A stretch of 64,000 bases of DNA, taken from contig JAQUHA010000003.1 of NCBI GenBank assembly GCA_028683855.1, forward strand, positions 89,033 to 153,032, written 5' to 3'. Positions 20,407 through 29,872 of this stretch are shown here, in pieces (within the stretch, counting starts at the first letter, position 1; the number at the start of each line of letters is the position of its first letter). The stretch is from Desulfuromonadaceae bacterium. Its GTDB lineage: Bacteria; Desulfobacterota; Desulfuromonadia; Geobacterales; Pseudopelobacteraceae. The position numbers and the translations under genes were made by a program. The notes under the pieces are model-generated. The model worked only from the letters and a program-made list of their open reading frames with translations. It was not told the origin of the DNA and did not search any database.

Positions 20407-21287
20407 AAGCACCCCGCTATTGAGGCACGTTCAGGTTTCTGATAAATCATGTCATTTTTAAAGTGGCGCAGAGTGAATTGGGTGGAAATATTCATAAGAG
20501 ATTCGGAGTGTCCAAGTAGAAGAAAACCGGAATCATATAGTGCTGAGTGAAATGATTCAATAACTCGCTTTTTTGCTGAATTATCGAAATATATGATGAC
20601 ATTTCTACAGAAAATAAGATCAAACTTGCCAAGCATCGTCAAGCGGTGGGTGTCAAAAAGGTTTAAATGACTGATAGTAACCAGTTCCTTTATAGAATCG
20701 TTTACCTTATATCCATCATCCTGCTGGTGAAAGAATCTTTGCAGATCATTCTGTTCAGTAGCTCTAAAAGAAGATTTGCCGTATACAGCCCGACGAGCCT
20801 GCTGCAGAACCTTCTGACTGATGTCGGTGCCTATAATCTCAATATTCCACCCCTTTAATTCAGGAATGGTGCTTAATAACATTGCAATAGTGTAAGGCTC
20901 TTCTCCTGTTGAGCAGCCTGCACTCCAGATACGGAGAGAACGGTTTCCACGCGCGGCTCTCTTTTTTATAATTTCGGGGATTATCTCGTCTGTAAATGCT
21001 TTAAGTTGAAACGATTCACGGAAAAAATAAGTTTCATTGGTGGTGAGTACATCCATTATATCAATAAGTTCCTGCTCTTTATTACGGTTATACTTTAAGT
21101 AATGATAATAGTCGTAGAATGTAGAGAGACCAAGCTCTGTCAGACGACGGGAAAGACGTTTTTCCAGAATATATTTTGAATCATGATCAAAATATATTCC
21201 GCAGTGTGCATACACACAGTCCCGAAGCAGCTGAAACTCATCATCAGACATGGCAATACTGTTTTCAAATGCAAAAGAAAACGTCAT
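20403..21287 (-). CDS. cheR: Chemoreceptor methyltransferase CheR
   Basis: A 294-residue SAM-dependent methyltransferase of normal length. The N-terminal helical domain is followed by the catalytic domain with [16 protein letters not shown] (SAM-binding loop), IEIIGTDIS and the [13 protein letters not shown] block diagnostic for CheR. It methylates glutamates on chemoreceptors. It overlaps cheB by 4 bases and follows the HEAT-repeat gene by 7, inside a single operon. No C-terminal pentapeptide-binding TPR extension is present. Confidence 0.95.
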   Translation of the reverse strand: MTFSFAFENSIAMSDDEFQLLRDCVYAHCGIYFDHDSKYILEKRLSRRLTELGLSTFYDYYHYLKYNRNKEQELIDIMDVLTTNETYFFRESFQLKAFTDEIIPEIIKKRAARGNRSLRIWSAGCSTGEEPYTIAMLLSTIPELKGWNIEIIGTDISQKVLQQARRAVYGKSSFRATEQNDLQRFFHQQDDGYKVNDSIKELVTISHLNLFDTHRLTMLGKFDLIFCRNVIIYFDNSAKKRVIESFHSALYDSGFLLLGHSESLMNISTQFTLRHFKNDMIYQKPERASIAGCL

Positions 21288-21294
21288 GAATAAC

Positions 21295-23130
21295 CTAGTT
21301 TTTCCTTGTTGTTAATCTATCAAGAGATTTTGTAGCCTGTCTTACGATATCCAGATCTTCACTCTGTATTGCATAACGGATAATTGCTTCAGCCGTTTCT
21401 CCGCCAATCTCTTCAAGAATCTGTAAACTGGTAATCATAGGTAATCCGCTGATTTTCTTGTGAGAGTTTTTAATAATTGAAAGAACTCTTGAAGGATCTA
21501 TATTGGCAATTGCTTTTAAAAGGGCAGATTGTACCCATATATCATCATCCCCTAGTGCCTGTTCCATAGCATCAAGCGTTGATGTGTCCTTAAGCGTTCC
21601 AAGGGCTTCAGCAACAGCAATTCTAACATCAGGGTCTTCATCGGTAAGTGCCAGCACCAGCATAGAGCCGGACTTTTCGACACGATTAGCTCCAAGCGCA
21701 GTTACCGCTGTCTTACGAACCTGAGGTTCTTCATCCTTTATGAGTAAAAGCAGACTGTCTATCTCACCCAGGGATGCCAAGAGGAGTACAGCAGCTTTTC
21801 TGTGGTGTAACTCTTTGGAAGTACGGAAACGATCAACTTCCAATACCATAACTGAGCGGCTTATCATTACGAGTGACTGCAGACTGGAAACAGCAGCCAT
21901 GTAAACATGCGGGTCAGGATCATCAATTAACTTTATAAGATCAGGAATTGAAGTTATGAGTCCAAGTTTCCCGACTGCCAAAGCGGCCGCTTTACGAACA
22001 TTAGGTGACTGTTCCGCTAAAGCTTTCTGAATAAAATCATTAAACCCTGAATATCCGCACTCGGCTATAAGATTGCAAAGAGCACTGCGACCAGCTTCAT
22101 CAAGTGCCGAGTATCGGGAAGTAATTTCATATAAAGCCTCTCTGCCAAAGAGTTTAAGTGATGAAAATGCCACTTCTGTAAAACGCTCATCAGCGTAAAC
22201 CTCAATAAGCAGAGGTATAAAACGGGTATCTTTTATTATTACACTCACCCATATAAGGGATTCGGTTAAAATCGGGTCTGAATAGTGATTCAGGTTGATT
22301 AAGCCTGTGATTATTTCGTTTTCCTTAAGCAGTTGAAGAGCTTCACGAATAATCAGCTGTGAATCACTGGTTGAACGCCTGTAAATTTTGTAGAGAGATT
22401 TGACTGCTGCTGCACGACTGTTCTTCTGTGTGGAGGAAAATCCATTGAGAAGAAGTTTTAGAGAGCTTATATCTGATATGGATCCAAGGCATTCAAAAAC
22501 CGCTTTACGTAGTATATCCTGATCTGCAAGTTTTATTAAAGCATCAGGCACAGCAACGGTTCTGTTCAGGGCTACAAGTGCGTTTAATGCACTGAAACGA
22601 AACAGAACCTCACCTCTCTTTACAATCGCAGCGACAAGTTGTTCAGCTGCGTTTGAATCACCCAGGATACCGATTTGTTCGGCAGCTGCAGCAGCAACAT
22701 TTACGTCAGCATCGTCAAGAGCAGATATAAGAGCAGGCAGGAAAGATTGGTCGCCAATTGCGCCCATTACATCGATAATAAATTTACGTACATCGTTATC
22801 CTGATCCTGCACCATTTTCAGTAAAGGGGATGATGCAGCAGAACCAAGCCGTATAACAGCCTCGGAGGCAGAGTTTCTTAGACCGGCATTTTCTTCATTC
22901 CTGAGAAGATTTAAAAGCTGCTCGATGGAATTAAGATCAGGAGAGAGAGAGACATAACGCTCTACCGCCTCTTTTCGTACACGCCAGCTTTCATCAGCCA
23001 TAGCGGTGAAAAGAACACTTTGTGCGTCAGAGAAAGGAATATCCTTTAGCGAACCGAGAACTGCTCTTCTGATTTCTTCATCAGATGATTGCAGAGCTAC
23101 CTGTACTTCTTGAAGATTCATTTCCAGCAA
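21295..23130 (-). CDS. HEAT-repeat protein in chemosensory operon
   Basis: A 611-residue soluble protein made almost wholly of HEAT/PBS-lyase-like repeats of about 30 residues. Recurring elements include LIxLLDDPDPHVYMAAVSSL, EEPQVRKTAVTALG, DEDPDVRIAVAEALG and DDDIWVQSALLKAI. No enzyme motif or membrane segment is visible. HEAT proteins of this kind are scaffolds for protein binding; here it sits between cheW and cheR, so it probably organises the signalling array or links it to an output. The upstream gap to cheW is 15 bases. A specific function cannot be assigned. Confidence 0.8.
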   Translation of the reverse strand: MLEMNLQEVQVALQSSDEEIRRAVLGSLKDIPFSDAQSVLFTAMADESWRVRKEAVERYVSLSPDLNSIEQLLNLLRNEENAGLRNSASEAVIRLGSAASSPLLKMVQDQDNDVRKFIIDVMGAIGDQSFLPALISALDDADVNVAAAAAEQIGILGDSNAAEQLVAAIVKRGEVLFRFSALNALVALNRTVAVPDALIKLADQDILRKAVFECLGSISDISSLKLLLNGFSSTQKNSRAAAVKSLYKIYRRSTSDSQLIIREALQLLKENEIITGLINLNHYSDPILTESLIWVSVIIKDTRFIPLLIEVYADERFTEVAFSSLKLFGREALYEITSRYSALDEAGRSALCNLIAECGYSGFNDFIQKALAEQSPNVRKAAALAVGKLGLITSIPDLIKLIDDPDPHVYMAAVSSLQSLVMISRSVMVLEVDRFRTSKELHHRKAAVLLLASLGEIDSLLLLIKDEEPQVRKTAVTALGANRVEKSGSMLVLALTDEDPDVRIAVAEALGTLKDTSTLDAMEQALGDDDIWVQSALLKAIANIDPSRVLSIIKNSHKKISGLPMITSLQILEEIGGETAEAIIRYAIQSEDLDIVRQATKSLDRLTTRKN

Positions 23131-23145
23131 CTCCTGAAATGACGA

Positions 23146-23589
23146 TTATTTTTTAAACAGTGAATCAATATCCAGAACCATAAATACGCGATCATTAGAC
23201 AGGCATACGCCAAGGAGAAACTCCATACCTACGCCGGATACTATATGGATTGGCGGTTTAATTTCAGATACAGGTACAGAAATGACTTCCATAACATCAT
23301 CCACAAGCAGGGCAAGTAATTGATTTACAAGGGATACAATAAGCAGCTTTCCGGCATGAGCACCTTGATTAATCTGCATTCCAAATCTTTTACGCATATC
23401 CATTACCGGTATGACAGAGCCTCGAATGTTAATAACACCTTCAAGCAGGTCAGATTCGCATGGCAATGGTGATAGTTTCTGAGGGATAAGAATTTCCCGT
23501 ATTCTCATAATATCAACGGCAAAAAGTTTGTCTCCAAGACTAAAGCAGGCAAGCTGTATATCAGTAATTGAGCCTTCCATTTTACTCAC
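23146..23589 (-). CDS. cheW: CheW coupling protein (single domain)
   Basis: A 147-residue single CheW domain. Family hallmarks include LACFSLGDKLFAVDIMRIREIL, a LPCESDLLEGVINIRGSVIPVMDMRKRFG block and VDDVMEVISV. It links CheA to receptors. It overlaps the preceding cheY-like gene by 8 bases, which implies translational coupling. A second, longer CheW-type gene lies two genes upstream, so the array has at least two couplers. Confidence 0.93.
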   Translation of the reverse strand: MSKMEGSITDIQLACFSLGDKLFAVDIMRIREILIPQKLSPLPCESDLLEGVINIRGSVIPVMDMRKRFGMQINQGAHAGKLLIVSLVNQLLALLVDDVMEVISVPVSEIKPPIHIVSGVGMEFLLGVCLSNDRVFMVLDIDSLFKK

Positions 23590-23971
23590 CTGAATCGCAT
23601 CGAGTCAGCAGTAGATTTATTTCGTCAATAATCATCGCTGATTTAAAAGGTTTTACAAGATAAGAGTCTGCCCCGCAGAGAATCCCTTTTTCGCGATCCT
23701 CCTGTAGCTTTTTACCTGTTAACATTATTATCGGTACTTTAGCAGTTCGCGGATCCTGTCGTAACTGACGACATACTTCAAAGCCATCCATGTCAGGCAG
23801 CATTATATCAAGCAGAACCAGATCGAATGACTCTACACCAATTTTAGCGACAGCCATCTCCCCTGTGAAAGCGCTTATTACTTCAAAACCTTTAACAGTA
23901 AGAAGTATGGTCTCCAGTTTGAGCAGACTCTCTTCATCTTCAACGATCAAGACCTTTTTTTTTCTCATCAA
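23582..23971 (-). CDS. CheY-like single-domain response regulator
   Basis: A 129-residue receiver domain with no output domain. The acidic pair is in LIVEDEESL, the phosphoacceptor in LVLLDIMLPDMDG, the switch Thr in IIMLTGKK and the Lys in YLVKPFK, so all active-site residues are present. It lies between two cheW-type genes. The PDMDGFEVCRQLR wording resembles regulators other than flagellar CheY, so it may relay to a non-flagellar output; this is inference. Confidence 0.9.
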   Translation of the reverse strand: MMRKKKVLIVEDEESLLKLETILLTVKGFEVISAFTGEMAVAKIGVESFDLVLLDIMLPDMDGFEVCRQLRQDPRTAKVPIIMLTGKKLQEDREKGILCGADSYLVKPFKSAMIIDEINLLLTRCDSGE

Positions 23972-23982
23972 GAAGACCCCTT

Positions 23983-24750
23983 TTAATACAAATTGATGTC
24001 AGAGATATTTTCCAGGTTCAAGATTATTATCAGGCGACCATCAGAGCGCCCGATACCGCTTACAAAATCACGATCAATACCATCAAGAACAGTCGGAGCG
24101 GTTTCCAGAGCATCCTGATGAATCTGGACAACCTGAATAACCTCATCAACCAGCAGTCCGCTGAACGAATTATCATTTTTAATTACAATGATCCGCTCTT
24201 TGCCTGTCTGTTCTTCACTTGCCAATCCAAGCCTTATCCGCATATCAATAATCGGGATAATTGTGCCGCGTAAAGACAGAACTCCTGAAACAAACAGAGG
24301 TGCGCGTGGAACTTCAGTAACTTCGCGTGGTTTAATAATTTCTTTAATATCCATGATGTTTATACCATAGATTTCATCAGACACACGAAAGCAGAGGAAT
24401 TCCAATCTTGATTCTACGATAACTTCATTCGCTGTATCTTCAATAACTGCTGAATCATCGTCACACCCTGCAGCAGCTCTACCGAACAGAATCGCTTCCA
24501 TCGGTGAACGTAATACATGAGTACTATGCTCCTGAATAGACGAGAAAGCCTGCAAATTGGAGGTTTCTAAAATTGAAACTGCAGCTGACTCATTTTCAGT
24601 AAGCTTAATGGCTGAGGGGGCGGAAATCTCAGACGCAGGAGTCAAAGGAGTTTGTGTACTATCAGAACCGGTCGAATTATCCTGTACAGGAGATGCAAAA
24701 GGGGTGGCGGCTGTCTGTAAAGATTTTTTTCTTATTTTTGCAAGATCCAT
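23983..24750 (-). CDS. CheW-domain protein with N-terminal extension
   Basis: A 255-residue protein. The first ~110 residues are low-complexity and rich in Ser, Thr and Ala. The C-terminal ~140 residues form a CheW domain (FLCFRVSDEIYGINIMDIKEI, RAPLFVSGVLSLRGTIIPIIDMRIRLG, GLLVDEVIQVVQ). The extension could tether it to partners. It follows the ExeA-like ATPase gene by 12 bases and precedes the CheY-like gene by 11 bases in the same operon. Confidence 0.88.
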   Translation of the reverse strand: MDLAKIRKKSLQTAATPFASPVQDNSTGSDSTQTPLTPASEISAPSAIKLTENESAAVSILETSNLQAFSSIQEHSTHVLRSPMEAILFGRAAAGCDDDSAVIEDTANEVIVESRLEFLCFRVSDEIYGINIMDIKEIIKPREVTEVPRAPLFVSGVLSLRGTIIPIIDMRIRLGLASEEQTGKERIIVIKNDNSFSGLLVDEVIQVVQIHQDALETAPTVLDGIDRDFVSGIGRSDGRLIIILNLENISDINLY

Positions 24751-24762
24751 TTTATTTACCGC

Positions 24763-25563
24763 CTAACTCATCAATTCATCTTTAATTTCATTTATTATGG
24801 TTGAATCAATCAGTGCCGCGTCACATCCAAACGCTACCAGAAGAGCGTTTGTTGCCATAGAGTTTATTTTACGTGGTACACCGCCGCTCAGCTCGTACAG
24901 TCGTTGTACTGCATCAGGTGTAAAAAGCCCCGCTGTTCCTCCGGCTGCCTCAAGCCTAAAATCCAGATATTCCATAATTTCATCAAGAGACAGAGGTTTC
25001 AGGTGATAATGGAGAGATATTCTCTGCCGTAGAGGTTCAAAGCGACTTGAAGCCATCATCGGACGGAGTTCCGGCTGTCCCATTATAACAACTCCCATCA
25101 GATTGCGGTCATCAAGTTGAAAATTAGTCAGAAGCCTGATTTCATCAAAAACCTCGGCATCACTAACCATCTGTGCCTCATCAACTACCAACACCGGGCA
25201 GATATCACGCTGATTTAGATTGTAAACTGCTGTATGTATCTGATCAATCAGGTTGTCTTTAGCTTCTGCAGGCTGTTCAACGTCAAGAATACGAGCTATT
25301 GTCCGTAAAAATTCCGTTGCATTTAAACGTGGATTTATAATGTAACAGAAACGAAACCTCGAACCTAAACGATCCATTAATGCGCGTGAAAGAGTTGTCT
25401 TTCCGCATCCTATTTCACCGGTAAGAACTGCAAGCTCACGCTCTTCTACAACAAATTCCAGGCGAGCCAACGCCTCTTCGTGACTGCGGCTGAGGAAGAG
25501 AAAGCGCGGGTCAGGGGTCTTACTGAACGGTTTTTCCTTAAAACCAAAGTAGTTTTTATACAT
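24763..25563 (-). CDS. ExeA/GspA-like AAA ATPase in the chemosensory operon
   Basis: A 266-residue AAA+ ATPase. I start it at the ATG giving MYKNYFGFKEKPFSKTPDPRF, the standard N-terminus of ExeA/MshM-type ATPases; longer in-frame starts add unrelated residues read inside cheA. Walker A is GEIGCGKTT, Walker B VLVVDEAQ, and the sensor region includes GQPELRPMM and LRQRISLHYHLKPL. ExeA-like proteins usually work with secretin or pilus machinery. Here the start overlaps the cheA stop by a few bases and cheW follows, so it is tied to chemosignalling. No peptidoglycan-binding domain is present. Role unknown; it may drive localisation or assembly of the array. Confidence 0.85.
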   Translation of the reverse strand: MYKNYFGFKEKPFSKTPDPRFLFLSRSHEEALARLEFVVEERELAVLTGEIGCGKTTLSRALMDRLGSRFRFCYIINPRLNATEFLRTIARILDVEQPAEAKDNLIDQIHTAVYNLNQRDICPVLVVDEAQMVSDAEVFDEIRLLTNFQLDDRNLMGVVIMGQPELRPMMASSRFEPLRQRISLHYHLKPLSLDEIMEYLDFRLEAAGGTAGLFTPDAVQRLYELSGGVPRKINSMATNALLVAFGCDAALIDSTIINEIKDELMS

Positions 25564-25567
25564 TGAG

Positions 25568-27679
25568 TCAGTTTCCAGTACGCATTGTATCGTTAATGAC
25601 TCCGCCAATGTCCAGAACCAGAATTGTTCGCTGATCACCTAGGTCGGCGGCACCGGAGATACCACGGAAACGCTTGAATGTATCACCAAGCGGTTTAATT
25701 ACTATATCCTGCTGTCCAATCAGCTCATCAACTGCAATTCCAAGTCGCTTCTCCGCGACACCTACTACAACGACATAATACTCTTCAGGAGGTTTACAGT
25801 TACGATTTATATCAAAATAATGTTCAAGCCGTAAAAGCGGCAAAGTCAATTCACGAAGCTGTATTACCTCTTTTCTTTCAACTGTTTTTATATCTTTGTC
25901 TGTCATCAGCAACGACTCGAGAACAGAGGTTATCGGTAACGCATATATTCTACCGCTACAGCGAATGATTAAAGCCTTTATAATTGCCAGAGTGATTGGA
26001 AGGGTTATGACGAAACGACTCCCCTCCCCCTTCGTTGTTTCAATATCCACCATCCCGGAAATAGCAGAGATATTGTTTTTTACAACATCCATCCCAACTC
26101 CTCTGCCGGAAACTTCGCTTACTGTTTCATTAGTTGAAAAACCGGGGAGAAAAATAAAATCAATCGCTTCGCGGTCAGACACAGTGCTTATGTCGTTTAC
26201 CAGCCCTTTCTGCAAAGCTTTGTTCTTAACCTTATTGACATCAATACCGGCACCATCATCTTCAATCTCAATTACTACATGATTACCTTTCTGGTATGAC
26301 GATATCTTTATAGTGCCCTTTTCATTCTTCCCGTTTGCTACTCGGATATCACTCGACTCGATGCCATGGTCAATAGCGTTGCGTATGATATGCATCATAG
26401 GATCCGAGATATCCTCAACTATCAGTTTGTCCAGTTCGGTATCAGCGCCGAAAAATTTAAGTTCAACTCTTTTGCCCTGCTCTCTGGATATTTTACGAAC
26501 TATACGGGACATTTTCTCATACAGCTGACCAATGGGAATCATGCGAATTTCCATAACTCCCTTCTGAAGATCAGAAAGTTTGCGTTCAAGTCCCTTTGCT
26601 GCCTTGCCCAACTCAATAGCCATGCGCGAAAAACCTTCATTACGCATTTTTGTAGTAACACCTGCAATGGTCGAATTTGCAAGAACAAGCTCACCGACAA
26701 TATTCATCAGTTCATCCAGTTTTCCAATATCAACGCGTACGGTTCGACTCATACTTTTTGCACTCAGGGCAGAATCGTCGCCGGATGGTATTGAATCAAC
26801 AGTGGACTTCGGGGTGGATATTTTAGCAGGAAGCGTCTTTGAAGCTGTTTCAGTTTCAACAGGTTTTATATAAGGTTGTGAAAGGGTCTCCTCGTTGTCC
26901 GTAGTTATAGTCGAAATCTTGGATCCAAGCTGAGTAACAGTAACACAACTGGTCTCTACCGCAGCCTTAAGCTCATCAAGAGTTTTCATTGAACCAAAAA
27001 GAATCTCAAAATCAATATTAGTTTCAATGTTGCCGCCGACACTCGGCAGTGTACTTATAACTTCTCCAATCCCTTTTAATATGTCCGTGACTGCTGAAAG
27101 CTCGGTATCAAATGTATTGAGATCAAAAGATGTATGAACATTAAAAATGGTTCGTCCCTTTGAAAGATTGTCTTTAAGACGATGCTCTTCATATTCAGTA
27201 AGAGCGCTCTGCACCTGCTGCGGCAGTGCCAGAGCCTCAAGCGGTGAAATCCCCGCTTTTTTTTCTGGGGGTGCAAGACAGGCATTTATCTTAATAACAC
27301 ACGCCTCAATTTCGCCGGTCATCATTGCATTTTCGCCTGATGCCAGATGGCGAATAAGTGTGCTTAAAAGTTCGTGGGAATCAAAGAGAACCGACATCAG
27401 ATTCTGACTGATATTAAGCTTGCCAAGTCTCAGCCAGTCGAGCATATTTTCCATGTTATGGGCAAGTTCGGCTACGTCCGTAAAACCGAACATTCCAGCC
27501 AGCCCCTTGAGTGAATGAGCCCCTCTAAAGATGGAGTTCAGAACATCGGGATTTAGCTCGCCGATTTCAGCCATATCGGAAAGATCAGCCAGTTCGGTAC
27601 CGAGTTGTTCAACAATCTCTTCTGCTTCGGCGAGAAAATCCTGAACAGCTTTTGTATGTTTTGTGTTCTGTTCACTCAT
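25568..27679 (-). CDS. cheA: Chemotaxis histidine kinase CheA
   Basis: A 703-residue kinase. The Hpt domain carries the phosphorylated His55 in GAHSLKGLAGMFG. A linker without an obvious CheY-binding P2 domain follows. The dimerisation domain starts VDIGKLDELMNIVGELVL, and the ATPase domain has IIRNAIDHGIES (N box), EDDGAGIDVNKV (G1) and GRGVGMDVVKNNI (G2). A CheW-like regulatory domain closes the protein. It autophosphorylates and passes phosphate to CheY and CheB. It sits 34 bases after cheY and overlaps the ATPase gene downstream. Confidence 0.96.
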   Translation of the reverse strand: MSEQNTKHTKAVQDFLAEAEEIVEQLGTELADLSDMAEIGELNPDVLNSIFRGAHSLKGLAGMFGFTDVAELAHNMENMLDWLRLGKLNISQNLMSVLFDSHELLSTLIRHLASGENAMMTGEIEACVIKINACLAPPEKKAGISPLEALALPQQVQSALTEYEEHRLKDNLSKGRTIFNVHTSFDLNTFDTELSAVTDILKGIGEVISTLPSVGGNIETNIDFEILFGSMKTLDELKAAVETSCVTVTQLGSKISTITTDNEETLSQPYIKPVETETASKTLPAKISTPKSTVDSIPSGDDSALSAKSMSRTVRVDIGKLDELMNIVGELVLANSTIAGVTTKMRNEGFSRMAIELGKAAKGLERKLSDLQKGVMEIRMIPIGQLYEKMSRIVRKISREQGKRVELKFFGADTELDKLIVEDISDPMMHIIRNAIDHGIESSDIRVANGKNEKGTIKISSYQKGNHVVIEIEDDGAGIDVNKVKNKALQKGLVNDISTVSDREAIDFIFLPGFSTNETVSEVSGRGVGMDVVKNNISAISGMVDIETTKGEGSRFVITLPITLAIIKALIIRCSGRIYALPITSVLESLLMTDKDIKTVERKEVIQLRELTLPLLRLEHYFDINRNCKPPEEYYVVVVGVAEKRLGIAVDELIGQQDIVIKPLGDTFKRFRGISGAADLGDQRTILVLDIGGVINDTMRTGN

Positions 27680-27713
27680 TATTCATTTACCTCAAAACCG
27701 GTTTTCGGACTGT

Positions 27714-28085
27714 TTAGCTCAAATACTGCCTGATCAGCTGTTGGAGCGCCGGCGGAGAAAACGGTTTGATTACATACTCATTTGCCCCGAGCTGTTTCCC
27801 TTTCTCAATATCCCTTGCACTCCCTTCAGTGGAAATTATGAAAACCGGAATATTTTTGTAATTGGGATTGTTGCGGAGATAGCTTATTAATTCGAGACCA
27901 TTTATGTCAGGCATATTTATGTCAGTCAGTATTAGATCGACATTCTCCCTTGGGAGAAGTCTCAGCGCCTCAAATCCACTGGAAGCTTCGACAATCTGAT
28001 AGTCACCCAGCTCTTCAACCACAGCTACGAGCATCGAACGCATGGTAGCCGAATCATCGGCAATTAAAATTGTTCTGTTCCTCAT
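27714..28085 (-). CDS. cheY: CheY-like response regulator
   Basis: A 123-residue receiver with all active residues: ILIADDSATMRSML (acidic pair), LILTDINMPDINGLEL (phosphoacceptor), FIISTEGS (switch) and YVIKPFSPPAL (Lys). The sequence is close to classical CheY. It overlaps the stop of the upstream DUF4388 gene (ATGA) and lies directly before cheA, so it is the likely immediate partner of that kinase. Confidence 0.93.
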   Translation of the reverse strand: MRNRTILIADDSATMRSMLVAVVEELGDYQIVEASSGFEALRLLPRENVDLILTDINMPDINGLELISYLRNNPNYKNIPVFIISTEGSARDIEKGKQLGANEYVIKPFSPPALQQLIRQYLS

Positions 28086-29752
28086 GGAGCAAACCTCTCT
28101 TGCAACTGACGTTCTAATAAAGATTTTTCCATTGATATTCCAGCCTGCGCCAGAAATATTGAAAGTGATTCAACATCACCTATCGGCTTTTTTTCCGGAA
28201 GATTGTCACCATAAAGAAAGCCGATTATTTTTGATTGGCTGATAATTGGTCCGATAAATATCTCCACCGGAATACCTCCACCCAACTGATCAAAAATATG
28301 ATTGTCAATTGGTGTAAGCTTTGGTTTTGATATATGAGGCTGTCCGGTTCTTATAGGTTCATCAAATATTGAGCTGGATTCCTGAGGAAAATGAATAGAT
28401 CGCACACGATCGTCACCACTTGTCACCCCTCCTGTTATCCCAAACTGACCGAAGCCGGAAATTATCTGATTATTAAGCGTGAATATTATTGCCCTGTTCA
28501 TAAACTCGGAGGCAAAGCGAAGCACCAGAAGTAGAACACCACCCTGCAATTCCGGATTGTTCAACTCCTCCAGCATACCCCTCAGTAACGAAAATCCTCC
28601 ACTCTGCTGAACCGGCTCATCCCCTTTGGGGGCATCCTCGTCCTCACCGAACTCAATTCTCATTTCATCACCAAGATTAAAACGATTCTGCCACTCTTCG
28701 GAGATAGTTGTGTCAGTTGAGTTCCGTATATCGTTAGTTAAACGTGCAAGAAAACCATCTCTGATTTCAGTACTGTTAATTTCTGCGCGACGGGGTTTGA
28801 TTATAAAGGAACAGCCAAGGTCATGTATCTTTTTCTCGGCATCAGCATGATGATAATCAGTCATCAATATGAGTTGTAAGTCCTTGAAATTAATATGAAG
28901 CAGTTCAAGCAGCTCAATCCCCCCCAAAACCCCTGATCCATCCATTTTAGGCATAATCAGATCAATAAGTACTACAGGGTATTCGCCCCCTCTGTATAGA
29001 GTGTCAACCTTTATTAGGGTATCTTCGCTCCTGGTCATCGGATAGACCGTGTACCCTCTCTCTTCAAGAGCAGCAGCTATGAACTGCAGCGTAGGACCAT
29101 CATCATCAACCAGCACCACCGGTCGTTTTACAATCTCTCTTGCCTTAGCCTGGGAGTCAAAACTTTCAACAAGATCAAAATCAAAATCTGAGGTATCTTC
29201 CGAATCCTGATCGCCCGCAAACCCGACCTCAGCCGCATGGCGTTTCTCATCCAGAATTCTTGTCCCCTCCATTGCCAGAAACTGAGGATTCAAGCCCTGG
29301 TCAAGCATAAACTGCAGCGGATCCATCTTGGTGCCATCAATAGTTTCAATAGAGTTGTGAACCTGAAAGTTGAATGTCCCTTCAACCCAGGCAAAGAGTG
29401 AAAATACTACATTTTCAATCTGTTCGCGCACAACCTCCTCAATAATCTCCTGAGATACTCCGAAGTTTTTAACAAGAATGACGCCCAGACGTTCGGAAAA
29501 TCCATTCTCCTGCTGGAAAGCTAGGGACTTGCGAAGTACAGCCAGGTCAATGACACCTTTTTGGATCAGTACTTCTCCGAGGCTTTGCTGATAGGTGCTT
29601 GAGGCTGCTCTGACTACCTGCCCCTGACGAAAAAAAACCGAGCCATCCCTCCCTCTGCTGGCAAGAGAAAGGACTCCGGTTTTTCTGCTAAGACTGACAA
29701 TTTGCAATATTTCGCCAAGTCCAAGCTCTTCAAGATTACCTACCAGGCTCAT
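28082..29752 (-). CDS. DUF4388 (PATAN) - receiver - GAF-like regulator 1
   Basis: A 556-residue protein at the head of the chemosensory operon. The N-terminal ~130 residues match the DUF4388/PATAN domain (GNLEELGLGEILQIVSLSRKTG, then GSVFFRQGQVVRA). A receiver at about 210-330 follows, with VVLVDDDGPTLQF, VVLIDLIMPKMDG and a Lys in IIKPRR, so it looks phosphorylatable. The final ~160 residues resemble a GAF-like domain (IGPIISQSKIIGFLYGDN and a closing coiled helix). DUF4388 proteins are common in Deltaproteobacteria and are thought to act as protein-interaction adaptors with two-component systems. A paralogue with the same architecture lies at 38934-40688. Confidence 0.82.
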   Translation of the reverse strand: MSLVGNLEELGLGEILQIVSLSRKTGVLSLASRGRDGSVFFRQGQVVRAASSTYQQSLGEVLIQKGVIDLAVLRKSLAFQQENGFSERLGVILVKNFGVSQEIIEEVVREQIENVVFSLFAWVEGTFNFQVHNSIETIDGTKMDPLQFMLDQGLNPQFLAMEGTRILDEKRHAAEVGFAGDQDSEDTSDFDFDLVESFDSQAKAREIVKRPVVLVDDDGPTLQFIAAALEERGYTVYPMTRSEDTLIKVDTLYRGGEYPVVLIDLIMPKMDGSGVLGGIELLELLHINFKDLQLILMTDYHHADAEKKIHDLGCSFIIKPRRAEINSTEIRDGFLARLTNDIRNSTDTTISEEWQNRFNLGDEMRIEFGEDEDAPKGDEPVQQSGGFSLLRGMLEELNNPELQGGVLLLVLRFASEFMNRAIIFTLNNQIISGFGQFGITGGVTSGDDRVRSIHFPQESSSIFDEPIRTGQPHISKPKLTPIDNHIFDQLGGGIPVEIFIGPIISQSKIIGFLYGDNLPEKKPIGDVESLSIFLAQAGISMEKSLLERQLQERFAP

Positions 29753-29872
29753 CAGTTAAAGTCCGTATAAATAGAGTAAAAAACTTGTGAAATATAACTT
29801 AACAGTCTACTCAAGTAAAGCCTTTAAAGGCGTTTTATAGATATTAAACAGCAGCCATTATTGGAAATAATC
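29753..29872 (-). promoter_or_regulatory. Likely promoter region of the chemosensory operon
   Basis: This 120-base gap is the only sizeable break in the minus-strand block between miaB and holA, so a promoter here is probable. It holds a perfect 12-base palindrome, GCCTTTAAAGGC (about 29819-29830), which may be an operator or a short terminator for der. No clear -35/-10 pair can be asserted. Confidence 0.4.
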
